Notes under the pieces: generated by a model
Databases searched by the model: none
Told to the model about the DNA's origin: nothing
Seen by the model: only the letters and a program-made list of their open reading frames with translations
Assembly: GCF_009720655.1 (NCBI RefSeq)
Contig: NZ_WNKS01000014.1
Coordinates: 57,602-121,601 of the forward strand
Source of the DNA: Rhodoblastus acidophilus
GTDB taxonomy: Bacteria; Pseudomonadota; Alphaproteobacteria; Rhizobiales; Beijerinckiaceae
Length of the DNA: 64,000 nucleotides
Reading direction: 5' to 3'
Made by a program: the position numbers and the translations under genes
In this document: piece by piece, positions 15,704 through 25,505 of the stretch
Numbering within the stretch: the stretch's first letter is position 1
Layout: each line of letters begins with the position of its first letter

Positions 15704-16938
15704 CAGGCGAACAAATCGGCGGCGCGGATCAGCGCCGCGACCAGCGCGTCCACTTCCTCGCGGGTGTTGTAGAGGGCGAAGGACGCCCGGCAGGTGGAGG
15801 TCACGCCATAGCGCGCCAGCAGCGGCTGCGCGCAATGCGTGCCGGCGCGCACCGCGACGCCGGAACGGTCGATCACCGTGGCGACGTCATGGGCGTGCGC
15901 GCCGGTCATTTCGAACGAGAACAGCGCCCCCTTGTCCGGCGCCGTTCCGATCAGGCGCAGGAACGGCAATTCGGCGAGCCGCGCGCCGGCGTAAGCTGCG
16001 AGATCGGCCTCGTGCGCCCGGATGGCGTCGCGGCCGAGCGAGTCCATATAGTCGAGCGCGGCGCCGAGCCCGATGGCCTCGACGATCGGCGGCGTGCCCG
16101 CCTCAAAACGCTGCGGCGGAACGCCATAGGTGACGTTTTCGCATGTCACCGTCTCGATCATCTCGCCGCCGCCGGCAAACGGCGGCAGCTTTTCCAGCCA
16201 TTCCTTCTTGCCATAGAGCGCGCCGATGCCGGTCGGTCCATAAAGCTTGTGGCCGGTGATCGCATAAAAATCGACGTCGAGATCGCGCACGTCCACTTGC
16301 GCATGGACCGCGCCCTGCGCGCCGTCAATCAATACGGGAATGCCGCGCGCATGCGCGATCCGCACGATCTCCTTCACCGGCGTCACCGTGCCGAGCACGT
16401 TGGACATATGCGTGATCGCCACGATTTTGGTGCGCTCGGTCAGCGCGTCTTCGAACCGTTGCAGCGAAAACGAGCCGTCGTCCTCGACATCGACCCATTT
16501 CAACACGGCGCCGGAACGCTCGCGCAAAAAATGCCAGGGCACGACGTTGGAATGGTGCTCCATGATCGACAGCACGATTTCGTCGCCGGCGCCGATTTTC
16601 GCGCGGCCAAAGGACGAAGCCACCAGATTGAGCGCCTCTGTCGCGCCGCGGGTAAAAATGATTTCGTCGGTCGAGCCGGCGTTCAAAAAGGCCCGAACTT
16701 TTTCGCGCGCGGCCTCGTAGGCGTCGGTGGCGGCATTGGCCAAAAAATGTAGGCCGCGATGCACATTGGCGTATTCATGCTCCATCGCATGGGTCATGCG
16801 CGCGATCACCTGACGTGGTTTTTGCGCGCTCGCCGCATTGTCGAGATAGACCAGCGGCTTTCCATAGGGCTTTTCGGCGAGGATCGGAAAATCCGCGCGG
16901 ATTTTCGTCAGGTCATAGATCGGCTTCATCTGGTTCAT
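15703..16938 (-). CDS. sufS: Cysteine desulfurase SufS
   Basis: The 411-residue product is a class V PLP enzyme that takes sulfur from cysteine for Fe-S cluster building by the SufBCD complex. The PLP lysine is K231 in ITGHKLYGP, the cofactor contacts include MEHHSNVVPW (126-135) and DGAQ (205-208), and the catalytic C369 lies in RAGTHCAQPL, the group II (SufS/CsdA) pattern. The start overlaps the sufD stop (ATGA), and an ATG three codons later is an alternative. A second, IscS/NifS-like desulfurase is encoded at the head of the cluster (20536-21663). Confidence 0.94.
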   Translation of the reverse strand: MNQMKPIYDLTKIRADFPILAEKPYGKPLVYLDNAASAQKPRQVIARMTHAMEHEYANVHRGLHFLANAATDAYEAAREKVRAFLNAGSTDEIIFTRGATEALNLVASSFGRAKIGAGDEIVLSIMEHHSNVVPWHFLRERSGAVLKWVDVEDDGSFSLQRFEDALTERTKIVAITHMSNVLGTVTPVKEIVRIAHARGIPVLIDGAQGAVHAQVDVRDLDVDFYAITGHKLYGPTGIGALYGKKEWLEKLPPFAGGGEMIETVTCENVTYGVPPQRFEAGTPPIVEAIGLGAALDYMDSLGRDAIRAHEADLAAYAGARLAELPFLRLIGTAPDKGALFSFEMTGAHAHDVATVIDRSGVAVRAGTHCAQPLLARYGVTSTCRASFALYNTREEVDALVAALIRAADLFA

Positions 16939-18182
16939 GACGCCGGCTCCTCTTCACCCAAGAGATCGGACAGATCGGTCCGCAGCAGATCGCGCAAAAC
17001 CTCGCTTTCGAGCGCGTCGAACACGTCAGCGGCGAAAGCGTCGATCAAGATCTTTTCCGCTTCGATATGAGGAACGCCGCGCGTCTCCAGATAGAAAAGC
17101 TGTTGCGCGTCGAGTTTCGTCACCGCCGCGCCATGGCCGCAGGCGACATCGTCGGCGAAAATTTCGAGTTCCGGCTTGGCGGACATCGCGGCCTCGTCGG
17201 AGAGCAGCAAGGCCCGGCACATCATCTTGCCGTCGGTCTTTTGCGCATGCGGCGGCACGACGATTTTGCCCTGAAAAACCCCGTTCGCGTGGTCGCCGAG
17301 CACGTATTTAAAAATCTCGCGGCTGACGCAGGCGGGCGCGTTATGGTGCACGACCATGGTCATGTCGGCATGGTCATTGCGGCCCAAAATCACGGCGCCG
17401 GCCAGTTTCAACTCCGCCCCTTCGCCCGCGAGCGACACGAAAAATTGCCGGCGCAAGAATGGCGTCTGCGCCAGCAGCGACACCGCGCGCAATGTCGCCC
17501 GCGCCGCCAGCATCACATTGACCGTCTGCACTTCGACTCCGGCCGTTTCGCGACAGCGGCAGGCGTAATCGAGTTGCGCGTCTTCGCCCAGTGCGATGAA
17601 CAAGGCGCTGTCGCCGAAGCCGGCAAACCCCTCGTCGCGCGTCTCCAAAATCTCCGCGCGCGCGCCGGCGCCAAGGCGGATCAGGCTGCGGCCGAAACGG
17701 CTGCGGTCGGTTTCGGCGCCGGTCAGCGCGACGATCTCGATCACGCGATCTATGCGCGCGCCGACGGCGATGTCGAGCAGGAAGCCGCCGCGCGAAAAGG
17801 CGGCGTTGAGGTCGAGCATGGGATCGGCGGCGCCGCCGAAAAACTCCGCCTCGCCAACCGGCGAAATGTCGATCCCTGCAACAGCGGAAATATCGTCCGA
17901 AAGGTCCGGGGCGAAGAAACCATCGACGGTGACCAGGCGCAGCCGCTCGCTCGCTTCGAGCTTGTGCCGCGCGACCGCGCGCGCCGCATCGTCAGGCGCG
18001 TGCGCCATTTCCGGAACCGCGCGCAGTTTCGTGCGCAGATCGGAATAATGCCAGCTCTCCACCCGCCGGCCGGGCAGGCCGGCGCGCTGGAACTGATCGA
18101 AGAACAGCCGCGCGGAAGGGGTTACGTCGGCCGGCAACAGCCGTCCAAATTCGTCTTCCGCCTTGCTGGAAAGCCCGGTCAC
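16935..18182 (-). CDS. sufD: Fe-S cluster assembly protein SufD
   Basis: The 415-residue product is the SufD subunit of the SufBC2D scaffold, which builds Fe-S clusters in the cytoplasm. The family's right-handed beta-helix core occupies roughly 130-340, and the conserved C-terminal region carries HGAAVTKLDAQQLFYLETRG. The start is a GTG that overlaps the sufC stop (GTGA), so it is probably translationally coupled. The sequence is more divergent than SufB, as is usual. Confidence 0.93.
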   Translation of the reverse strand: MTGLSSKAEDEFGRLLPADVTPSARLFFDQFQRAGLPGRRVESWHYSDLRTKLRAVPEMAHAPDDAARAVARHKLEASERLRLVTVDGFFAPDLSDDISAVAGIDISPVGEAEFFGGAADPMLDLNAAFSRGGFLLDIAVGARIDRVIEIVALTGAETDRSRFGRSLIRLGAGARAEILETRDEGFAGFGDSALFIALGEDAQLDYACRCRETAGVEVQTVNVMLAARATLRAVSLLAQTPFLRRQFFVSLAGEGAELKLAGAVILGRNDHADMTMVVHHNAPACVSREIFKYVLGDHANGVFQGKIVVPPHAQKTDGKMMCRALLLSDEAAMSAKPELEIFADDVACGHGAAVTKLDAQQLFYLETRGVPHIEAEKILIDAFAADVFDALESEVLRDLLRTDLSDLLGEEEPAS

Positions 18183-18931
18183 GCGGCGGCTCCTTCCGCA
18201 TATTCGGCGTAGCCGCTGGCCTCCAGCGCCAGCGCCAGTTCGGGACCGCCGCTCTTCACGATTCGTCCGCGCGACATGACGTGCACGACATCGGCCGTGA
18301 TGAAGTTGAGCAGGCGCTGGTAGTGCGTGATCACCAGAAAACTGCGCCCCTCGCCGCGAAGCGCGTTCACCCCTTCCGCACAGGTTTTGAGCGCGTCAAT
18401 GTCGAGGCCGGAATCCATCTCGTCGAGAATGGAAAAGCGCGGCTCCAGCAGCGCCATCTGCAAGATCTCCATGCGCTTCTTCTCACCGCCGGAAAATCCG
18501 ACATTGACCGGACGCTTGAGCATGTCCTGCGAGATGTTCAATTTCGCGGCGGTGGCGCGCACCTGTTTCATGAATTCGATGGTGGGAAGCTCCGCCGCGC
18601 CGCGCGCCTTGCGCTGCGCATTCATCGCCGCCTTCAAAAACGTCATGGTGGCGACGCCGGGAATTTCCAGTGGATATTGGAACACCAGAAACAGCCCCAT
18701 CGCCGCCCGTTCGGCCGGCGACTTTTCCATGATATCGACGCCGTCGAGCCGGATGGTTCCGTCCTGCACCTCATAGTCGGCGCGCCCCGCGACCACATAG
18801 GACAAAGTGGATTTGCCGGACCCGTTCGGCCCCATGATCGCCGCGACCTGTCCGTCCTCCACTTTCAGCGTGAGTCCGTCCAGAATTTTCCTGCCGGCGA
18901 CGGAGACGTGCAAATTGTCAATTTCAAGCAT
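18179..18931 (-). CDS. sufC: Fe-S cluster assembly ATPase SufC
   Basis: The 250-residue product is the ABC-type ATPase of the SufBC2D complex. The Walker A motif GPNGSGKST is at about 34-42, the signature FSGGEKKRMEILQ near 150-160, and Walker B with D-loop in ILDEMDSGLDIDAL. SufC has no membrane partner; it drives conformational change in SufB-SufD. It follows sufB after 14 bases and overlaps sufD. Confidence 0.95.
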   Translation of the reverse strand: MLEIDNLHVSVAGRKILDGLTLKVEDGQVAAIMGPNGSGKSTLSYVVAGRADYEVQDGTIRLDGVDIMEKSPAERAAMGLFLVFQYPLEIPGVATMTFLKAAMNAQRKARGAAELPTIEFMKQVRATAAKLNISQDMLKRPVNVGFSGGEKKRMEILQMALLEPRFSILDEMDSGLDIDALKTCAEGVNALRGEGRSFLVITHYQRLLNFITADVVHVMSRGRIVKSGGPELALALEASGYAEYAEGAAA

Positions 18932-18945
18932 GGTGCAAAACCTTG

Positions 18946-20415
18946 TCAGCCGACGCTGCCTTCGAGCGAAATGGCGATGAGCTTTTGCGCCTCGACGGCG
19001 AACTCCATCGGCAATTGCTGCAACACGTCGCGCACGAAACCATTGACGATCAGCGCGGTCGCTTCTTCCGCTTCAAGCCCCCGCTGCATGCAGTAAAACA
19101 GCTGGTCGTCGGAGATTTTCGACGTGGTGGCCTCGTGCTCGAACTGCGCGGAGGAATTTTTGGCCTCGATATAAGGCACGGTATGGGCGCCGCACCGATC
19201 GCCGATCAGCAACGAGTCGCAATTGGTGAAATTGCGCGCGTTCTCCGCCTTGCGATGCGCGAACACCTGGCCGCGATAGGTGTTTTGTGACCGCCCCGCC
19301 GAAATCCCCTTCGAGATGATTCGGCTCGACGTGTTCTTGCCGAGATGCAGCATTTTGGTCCCGGAATCGACCTGCTGCCGCCCATTGGAAATGGCGATCG
19401 AATAGAACTCGCCGCGCGAAAAATCGCCGCGCAAAATGCACGACGGATATTTCCAGGTAATCGCCGATCCCGTCTCCACCTGCGTCCACGAAATTTTCGA
19501 ACGCGCGCCGCGACAGTCGCCGCGCTTGGTGACAAAATTGAAGATGCCGCCGCGCCCCTCGCTGTCGCCGGGATACCAGTTTTGCACCGTCGAATATTTG
19601 ATCTCGGCGTCATCCAGCGCGATCAGTTCGACCACCGCCGCATGCAACTGGTTTTCGTCGCGCTTGGGCGCCGTGCAGCCCTCCAGATAGGACACGTAGG
19701 AGCCGGCGTCGGCGATGATCAGCGTGCGCTCGAACTGCCCGGTATTCTGCTCATTGATACGGAAATAGGTGGAAAGCTCCATCGGGCAGCGCACGCCGGG
19801 CGGCACATAGACGAAGGAGCCGTCGGAGAACACGGCGGAGTTCAGTGTCGCAAAATAATTGTCGGTGACCGGGACGACGGAGCCCAGATATTTGCGCACC
19901 AGTTCGGGATGGGAATGCACGGCTTCCGAAATCGGACAAAAGATTACGCCCGCCTTGCCCAGCTCCTCCTTGAAGGTGGTGACCACGGAAACGGAGTCGA
20001 ACACGGCGTCCACGGCGACGCGGCGCTCCTGCACCCCGGCCAGAATCTCCTGCTCGCTCAGGGGGATGCCGAGTTTCGCATAGGTGCGTAAAAGTTCGGG
20101 ATCGACATCGGCGAGCGTGCGCGGCCCGTCGGTCCCCTTTGGCGCGGAATAGTAATAAAGGTCCTGGTAGTCGATTTTTGGATAATCGACCCGCGCCCAG
20201 CGCGGCTCCTCCATGGTCAGCCAGCGCTTGAAAGCGTCCAGGCGCCATTGGGTGAGCCAGTCCGGTTCTTTTTTGCGCGCGGAGATGAAGCGAACGATGT
20301 CCTCGTTCAGCCCCTTGGGCGCCTTGTCGGATTCGATATCGGTCGTAAAACCGTATTTATAGGCGTCGACGTCGAGCGTCTTCACCGTGTCGACCGTCTG
20401 CTGGACCGCCGCCAT
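18946..20415 (-). CDS. sufB: Fe-S cluster assembly protein SufB
   Basis: The 489-residue product is the main scaffold subunit of SufBC2D. Characteristic stretches are [58 protein letters not shown] and the C-terminal [20 protein letters not shown]. The length is typical. It starts the sufBCDST set; the gene upstream on the same strand is an IscS-like desulfurase, separated by 120 bases that contain a palindromic repeat. No IscR or RirA gene is next to it, so how iron regulates it cannot be told here. Confidence 0.95.
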   Translation of the reverse strand: MAAVQQTVDTVKTLDVDAYKYGFTTDIESDKAPKGLNEDIVRFISARKKEPDWLTQWRLDAFKRWLTMEEPRWARVDYPKIDYQDLYYYSAPKGTDGPRTLADVDPELLRTYAKLGIPLSEQEILAGVQERRVAVDAVFDSVSVVTTFKEELGKAGVIFCPISEAVHSHPELVRKYLGSVVPVTDNYFATLNSAVFSDGSFVYVPPGVRCPMELSTYFRINEQNTGQFERTLIIADAGSYVSYLEGCTAPKRDENQLHAAVVELIALDDAEIKYSTVQNWYPGDSEGRGGIFNFVTKRGDCRGARSKISWTQVETGSAITWKYPSCILRGDFSRGEFYSIAISNGRQQVDSGTKMLHLGKNTSSRIISKGISAGRSQNTYRGQVFAHRKAENARNFTNCDSLLIGDRCGAHTVPYIEAKNSSAQFEHEATTSKISDDQLFYCMQRGLEAEEATALIVNGFVRDVLQQLPMEFAVEAQKLIAISLEGSVG

Positions 20416-20489
20416 TTACAACTCCTCACCTAACGCGGGTTCAAGGCCCGCTGGTTGAGTATGGTCCGGAGCGCGACTTTATCCCTAAC

Positions 20490-20534
20490 GCATGATCTTG
20501 TCCGAAAGCCGGTTTCCACTTTTCGGGATCATGC
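20490..20534. repeat. Palindromic repeat, family F, copy 1
   Basis: GCATGATCTTGTCCGAAAGC faces GGTTTCCACTTTTCGGGATCATGC, a palindrome of a kind widespread in Rhizobiales chromosomes. It lies between the IscS-like gene and sufB; its right end is next to the stop of the upstream gene and may separate the two transcripts. A degenerate copy is at 52998-53047. Confidence 0.75.
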
Positions 20535-20535
20535 T

Positions 20536-21663
20536 CTAGCGCCGTTGCGACATCCTTTGTCGCACTTTAGCCAAAATATCGGGAAAAGCCACGCCCTCCT
20601 GCTCACTATTTGGCCATCCGAGTGAAATCCGCAAGGCGCAGCGCGCGACCTCGGGCGCCACCCCCATGGCCCCCAGCACGGCCGAAGCGGAAACTTTGCC
20701 GGATGAACACGCGGAGCCCGAGGAAAGCGCGACGCCCTCGACATCGAGCGCGGCGACCATGGTCTCGGCGGAAAAGCCGGGCAGGGCGAAGGCCAAAGTA
20801 TTTTGCAATCGCGGCGCCCCAGCCCCGAACACGACGGCCTCCGGCGCCAGCGCCAAAACGTCAGCTTCGATCCGGTCGCGCAGCGCGCCGAGCCGCGCCA
20901 TCTCGGCGGCCCCCTGCGCCAAAACCTCAGAAAAAGCCGCGGCGAAGCCGGCGATGGCGGCCACATTCTCGGTGCCGCCGCGAAAACCGCGCTCCTGACC
21001 GCCGCCGCGCAGCAGCTTTTCGGCTGGCGTGACGGCGCGTCGCGCGAAAATGGCGGCTCCAACCCCCTTGGGCCCGCCGATCTTGTGGCTGGAGACGAAC
21101 AGGACGTCGGCTCCGGTCGCGGCAAAGCCGCAGTCCACCCGCCCCAAAGCCTGCACGGCGTCGCACACCACCACGCCCCCGGCCTCGTGAACGAAAGCGG
21201 CGGCCTCGGCCACAGGCTGGATCACGCCGGTTTCATTGTTCGCGGCCTGAAGCGCCAGCATGGGAACGCCCGGGCCCGTAAGTTTCGCCCGCAGGTCGGC
21301 GAGATCGAGCCGCCCCTCGCCATCGAGCGCCACCCGAACCGCCTCGGCAAACCCGTGGCCGGAGACCACGCAAGGGTGCTCGCCGCCGCCCAAAAGCAGC
21401 CGGTCGCACGCAAGCCCCGCCAACGCCGGCCGCAACACCATATTGGCGGCCTCGGTGGCGCCGGAGGTGAACACGACAAGCTCCGGCCTGACGCCGAAAT
21501 GCCGCGCGATTTTTCCGCGCGCATTCTCGATTTTCGCCCGCGCCGACCGTCCCTCGGCATGGACGGACGAGGCGTTGCCGGCGTCGAGCGCGGCGATCAG
21601 CGCCTCGCGCGCCGCTGGGCGCAGCGGCGAGGTGGCGTTATGGTCGAAATAGAGGCGCGCCAT
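20536..21663 (-). CDS. Cysteine desulfurase, IscS/NifS type
   Basis: The 375-residue product is a group I cysteine desulfurase. It has YFDHNATSPL at 5-14, the PLP lysine K194 in SSHKIGGPKG, and the mobile loop with catalytic C319 in SSGSACSSGK. Its neighbours suggest it supplies sulfur together with SufS, or for other thio-cofactors such as tRNA thiolation. It heads the suf cluster but is separated from sufB by a palindromic repeat, so cotranscription is uncertain. It is divergent, with 63 bases between, from the PLP decarboxylase gene. Confidence 0.9.
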   Translation of the reverse strand: MARLYFDHNATSPLRPAAREALIAALDAGNASSVHAEGRSARAKIENARGKIARHFGVRPELVVFTSGATEAANMVLRPALAGLACDRLLLGGGEHPCVVSGHGFAEAVRVALDGEGRLDLADLRAKLTGPGVPMLALQAANNETGVIQPVAEAAAFVHEAGGVVVCDAVQALGRVDCGFAATGADVLFVSSHKIGGPKGVGAAIFARRAVTPAEKLLRGGGQERGFRGGTENVAAIAGFAAAFSEVLAQGAAEMARLGALRDRIEADVLALAPEAVVFGAGAPRLQNTLAFALPGFSAETMVAALDVEGVALSSGSACSSGKVSASAVLGAMGVAPEVARCALRISLGWPNSEQEGVAFPDILAKVRQRMSQRR

Positions 21664-21726
21664 AGAAAACTCCGGGCAAGCCCCGCATAGTCATTTGGGC
21701 CGCCAGCGCCAAGCGGATTCGTACAA

Positions 21727-23148
21727 ATGACCGACGCCGAAAAAAATCTCGACCCCGAAAACTGGGAGGACTTCCGCCGCCTGAGCCATCAGGCGCTCGA
21801 CGCCGCCCTGGACGATCTCATGGCGGTGCGCCAAAACCCGGTCTGGCGCGAGACCCCGCCCGAGGTTCTCGCCCGCCTCGACGACGCCGCGCCCGAAACT
21901 GGCGTCGGCCTCGAACAGGTCCTGGCCGATTTCGCCCGCGACATCCAGCCGTATGGCGTCGGCAACCGCCACCCCGCCTTCTTCGGATGGGCGCATGGCG
22001 CGGGAACCCCGGTCGGCATGGTCGCCGAAATGCTGTCGGCGGGCCTCAACCTCAATTGTGGCGGCCGCAACCACATCGGCGTGGCGCTGGAGCAAAAGAT
22101 CGCCGCCGCCATGGCGCGAAAATTCGGCTTTCCCCAAACGGCATCAGGCCTGTTCGTCACAGGCGCCTCGCAGGCCAATTTCCATGGCGTGGTGATCGCC
22201 CGCCGCGCCGCCCTGGGCGCGCAGGTTCGCACGCAGGGGATAACAGCGCGGCTGCGCGCCTATGCCTCGCAGGAGGCCCACGCCTGCGTCGAACAGGCCA
22301 TGGACCTCGCCGGCCTGGGAACGGACGCGCTGCGCAAAATCCCCACCGATGCGCAGGGCCGCATCCGCCTCGACGTTTTGCGGCAAGCCATAGAAGCCGA
22401 CCGCGCCGCCGGCGATAAACCCTTCCTGCTGGTCGCCTCGGCGGGCACGGTGAATTTCGGCGCCTTCGACCCGCTGAACGAACTGGCCGACATCGCGGCG
22501 CAGGAAAAACTCTGGCTGCACGTGGACGGCGCCTTCGGCGCGCTGACAATCTTCTCGGAAAAACTCAAGCCCAAGCTCGCCGGCATTCATCGCGCCGATT
22601 CCATCGCTTTCGACTTCCACAAATGGGCGCATGTCCCCTATGACGCGGGCTTCATCCTGGTCCGCGACGCCGCCGCCCAGCGCGCCGCCTTCGCCGCGCC
22701 GGCGGCCTATTTGTCGCGCACCAACACCGGCTTGGCCAAAGGCGAAACTTGGCCCTGCGACCTCGGTCCCGACCTTTCGCGCGGGTTCAGGGCGCTCAAA
22801 GTCTGGATGACCCTGCGCGCCTACGGCCTGAAAACCCTCGGCGAGAGCATGGAGCGCAACTGCGCCGCCGCCCAAAGACTCGCCGAACTCATCGACCAGT
22901 CTCAAGACTTCGAGCGCGCGGCGCCGGTTCCGCTCAACATCGTCTGCTTCCGCCTGAAAAACGCGCCCGACGCCGCCAATCGCGCGCTGGTCGAACGCCT
23001 GCAAACCCAAGGGATCGCGGCCCCGTCGCTGACCCGCCTCGACGGTCGCACGACCATCCGCTGCGCCATTTTCAACCACCGCACCGGCGCGGAGGATGTC
23101 GTTGCATTCTTTGCTGAGGCGCGCGCGCAGGCGAAGGCGCTGACATAG
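21727..23148 (+). CDS. Group II PLP-dependent decarboxylase (aromatic amino acid type)
   Basis: The 473-residue product is a fold-type I PLP enzyme of the group II decarboxylases (aromatic-L-amino-acid, tyrosine or glutamate decarboxylases). Recognisable parts are HPAFFGWAHGAGTP near 80, GLFVTGASQANFHGV, the cofactor aspartate in HVDGAFGAL, and the PLP lysine K299 in FDFHKWAHVPYD. The amino acid used cannot be read from the sequence. It stands beside, but divergent from, the suf cluster, and is followed by a DUF2383 gene 44 bases downstream. Confidence 0.88.
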   Translation: MTDAEKNLDPENWEDFRRLSHQALDAALDDLMAVRQNPVWRETPPEVLARLDDAAPETGVGLEQVLADFARDIQPYGVGNRHPAFFGWAHGAGTPVGMVAEMLSAGLNLNCGGRNHIGVALEQKIAAAMARKFGFPQTASGLFVTGASQANFHGVVIARRAALGAQVRTQGITARLRAYASQEAHACVEQAMDLAGLGTDALRKIPTDAQGRIRLDVLRQAIEADRAAGDKPFLLVASAGTVNFGAFDPLNELADIAAQEKLWLHVDGAFGALTIFSEKLKPKLAGIHRADSIAFDFHKWAHVPYDAGFILVRDAAAQRAAFAAPAAYLSRTNTGLAKGETWPCDLGPDLSRGFRALKVWMTLRAYGLKTLGESMERNCAAAQRLAELIDQSQDFERAAPVPLNIVCFRLKNAPDAANRALVERLQTQGIAAPSLTRLDGRTTIRCAIFNHRTGAEDVVAFFAEARAQAKALT

Positions 23149-23192
23149 GTCGCGAGACATGCCATCTTGCGCGCATTGTTCGGGAGGACATC

Positions 23193-23627
23193 ATGGACGA
23201 CCTCGTTCGCAAGCTCAAAACCCTGCACACAAGCCTGATCGACGCCCGCAGCGGCTATGAGGAGGGCTTGAAGGACGCCCACGGCAAGGGTTTAAGCCCT
23301 CTGTTCCAGGAACTGATCGCCCTGCATGGGCAGGACGCCGCCGCCGTCGCGGAACAGCTGAAACGCCTTGGCGCGGCGGTCGACGATCACGGCTCCCTCA
23401 TGGGAACGTTCGACCGCGTGGTGATGAAGTTCACCTCGCTGATCACCGAGCTGGACGAAAAAATCCTGCCGAACCTGATTGATGGCGAGGAGCACGTCCT
23501 GGTTCATTATGACGACGCCATAGAAGCCTCGGCGCCGGAAAATGCGGAATATCCTGTTCTCGTCGCCCAGCGGGACGCATTGAAGCAGAGGATCGCATCG
23601 TTGCGCGAACGCGCGAGGCAGGCCTGA
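23193..23627 (+). CDS. DUF2383 four-helix-bundle protein
   Basis: The 144-residue product matches the DUF2383/PA2169 family, ferritin-like helical bundles linked to stress. It starts DDLVRKLKTLHTSLIDARSG; helices follow at about 30-60, 68-95 and 105-140. A good GGGAGGA site lies five bases before the ATG. The TGA stop codon is exactly the first three bases of a 129-bp repeat element, so the present 3' end may have been set by that insertion. Confidence 0.8.
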   Translation: MDDLVRKLKTLHTSLIDARSGYEEGLKDAHGKGLSPLFQELIALHGQDAAAVAEQLKRLGAAVDDHGSLMGTFDRVVMKFTSLITELDEKILPNLIDGEEHVLVHYDDAIEASAPENAEYPVLVAQRDALKQRIASLRERARQA

Positions 23628-23753
23628 TAGGATTTCCGAACGATCCGTTCGGAAATCCTATTCTGCTCGCGCGGAAATCCGCCCTTCGCCTGGAAAATTT
23701 CCGCGCGATTTCGTTTTCGCGGATCGCGAAGCGATCTTGCGGAAACCGTATCA
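23625..23753 (+). repeat. 129-bp palindromic element, family B, copy 1
   Basis: The element begins TGATAGGATTTCC, forms a first hairpin (GGATTTCCGAACG facing CGTTCGGAAATCC), continues through CGCGCGGAAATCCGCCC, GATTTCGTTTTCGCGGATCG and ends GCGGAAACCGTATCA. It is 129 bases, like the copies at 34238, 48087, 48598 and 56328. It begins at the stop codon of the DUF2383 gene. Confidence 0.9.
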
Positions 23754-23855
23754 AGCGGCTCGTTCGGCGGTCGTGACGCCGAAGGCGCGCCACCCCCCCC
23801 TTTGATGCGGCGGCCTTCGCCGGATCAAAGGACGGCCGCGGGCGGCGCGCGGCGA

Positions 23856-25040
23856 TCACTCCTCGGGCGCGTCGAGGATCGGATCATATTGCGAGGCGTC
23901 AAAGCCGAACAGCTCCCACGACCGCTTCATGTGCGCCGGCAGCGGCGCCGTAACGTCGACCACGCCGCCGCGCGGATGCGGCAGGATCAGCCGCCGCGCC
24001 AGCAGGTGCAGTTTTTGGTCGACGCCGTCGGGAATGTTGCGGTTGGGATCGGCGCGGCGGCGGCGGTCCTCGTCGCCGTGGCCATATTTGGGATCGCCGA
24101 CGATGGGGCAGTCGATCGCCTCGGCATGGGCGCGCAGCTGGTGGGTGCGTCCGGTCATCGGCTTCATCGACAGCCAGGCGCAGCGGGGGCTGAGCTTGTC
24201 GACGATGGCGTAATAGGTCAGCGAATGCTGGGCGTCCTCGTCGCCATGTTTGGCCACGCGCATCTTTTCGATGTCGCGGCGCTCCTCCATGCCGTGGCGC
24301 CCTTTTATTGGACCACGCTGGTCGCCCATGGCCTCGCCCTTGGCGAGATAAAGCGAGATGCGCCCCTGCGCCGGTCTCGGCACGCCTTCCACCAGCGCCC
24401 AATAAATCTTCTTCGCCGAGCGCGAGCGAAAAATCTCGCCGAGATCGGCGGCCATTTTGCGCGTCTTGGCGATCAACAGCACGCCGGATGTGTCGCGGTC
24501 GAGGCGATGCACCAGCACCGGTCGCTCGCCGCGCTCGTTGGCCAGCGAAGCCAGCATGCCGTCCAGATGAATCTTTGTTCCGGACCCGCCCTGGACCGCG
24601 AGGCCGAACGGCTTGTTCAGCACCATCAAATCGCGGTCTTCAAGAAGGACCATATCCTTGATGGCGCGCTGATCGGCCTCCGACTGCGCCGGCTTTTTCA
24701 CCGCCGGAGCCTTGGGCGCATCCACGGACAGCGGTGGCACGCGCACGCTCTGGCCCGTGGCGATGCGCGAAGCGGTCTCGACGCGCTTGCCGTCGAGCCG
24801 CACCTCGCCCTTGCGGCAGATTTTCGCCAGATGCGACAGGGCCAGCGTCGGAAACCGCCGCTTGAACCAGCGGTCGAGGCGCATGCCGTCCTCGTCCTCG
24901 GTGACGGCGAGATTTTGCACGCCGGTCGCCACCTTGACCGGTTCTTTTTCTTTTTCGGGCGCGGTTGTTTTCGCCGCAGGCTTGTCCATGGGCTTGGGCT
25001 TGCGGGCCGCCGGCGCGGCGGGTTTGCGCGGATTGATCAT
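23856..25040 (-). CDS. Pseudouridine synthase RluA/RluC family
   Basis: The 394-residue product is an RNA pseudouridine synthase. A Lys/Pro-rich N-terminus (1-45) precedes an S4 RNA-binding domain at about 52-100 and the catalytic domain from about 130, with the active aspartate D181 in VHRLDRDTSG. The family modifies 23S rRNA or tRNA uridines; RluC is the likely type. The ATG at 25040 overlaps the stop of crcB (ATGA), so the two are translationally coupled. The Lys/Pro-rich extension is longer than in E. coli RluC. Confidence 0.9.
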   Translation of the reverse strand: MINPRKPAAPAARKPKPMDKPAAKTTAPEKEKEPVKVATGVQNLAVTEDEDGMRLDRWFKRRFPTLALSHLAKICRKGEVRLDGKRVETASRIATGQSVRVPPLSVDAPKAPAVKKPAQSEADQRAIKDMVLLEDRDLMVLNKPFGLAVQGGSGTKIHLDGMLASLANERGERPVLVHRLDRDTSGVLLIAKTRKMAADLGEIFRSRSAKKIYWALVEGVPRPAQGRISLYLAKGEAMGDQRGPIKGRHGMEERRDIEKMRVAKHGDEDAQHSLTYYAIVDKLSPRCAWLSMKPMTGRTHQLRAHAEAIDCPIVGDPKYGHGDEDRRRRADPNRNIPDGVDQKLHLLARRLILPHPRGGVVDVTAPLPAHMKRSWELFGFDASQYDPILDAPEE

Positions 25041-25417
25041 GACAGCGCCCTCATCACAGCAAGCCCGGAAAACACGCCAAGCAGCGCCAAGGCGACGGAG
25101 CCGCCGACATACAAGGCCGCGGCCAAAAGATCGCCGCGCTCGTAGAGCAGGGCGGCGTCGAGCGAGAAGGCGGAAAAGGTGGTGTAGCCGCCCAAAATGC
25201 CGGTGAGCAGGAACAGCCGAACGTGCTGCGTCCAGGCCTCGCCTGAGCGGAACGTCAGAAAGCCTGCGATCAGGCCCATGGTCAGCGATCCCGAGATGTT
25301 GATGAAGAAGGTTCCCCATGGAAAACCTGTCCCCAGCGTCCGCGCCGCGAGGAGGTTGATGAAATGCCGGAGGCACCCGCCGAAACCGGCGCCGAGGAAG
25401 ACGATAAGATAGGCCAT
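25037..25417 (-). CDS. crcB: Fluoride exporter CrcB/Fluc
   Basis: The 126-residue product is a Fluc-type fluoride channel with four membrane segments. The family motif GTFFINISGSLTMG (about 35-48) and GFGGCLRHFI at the start are present, as is the TTFSAFSLDA stretch near 77-86. Fluc channels work as antiparallel dimers in the inner membrane. It overlaps and precedes the pseudouridine synthase gene. I see no obvious fluoride riboswitch upstream, though I cannot rule it out. Confidence 0.92.
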   Translation of the reverse strand: MAYLIVFLGAGFGGCLRHFINLLAARTLGTGFPWGTFFINISGSLTMGLIAGFLTFRSGEAWTQHVRLFLLTGILGGYTTFSAFSLDAALLYERGDLLAAALYVGGSVALALLGVFSGLAVMRALS

Positions 25418-25505
25418 CGCCCTCCTTAGCGCGGAAAAACGGCCACGTCAGTTCTTTTTGCGCAGAGCAAGGTCGAATGCTTGAGTAGAGTTCCCAAGCT
25501 TCAGG

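Noticed and set aside
23625..23753. 129-bp element as a rho-independent terminator or small RNA gene
   Set aside because: It contains strong hairpins, but the copies lie in both orientations and inside a reading frame, and there is no consistent T-tract, so a shared terminator function does not explain the family.
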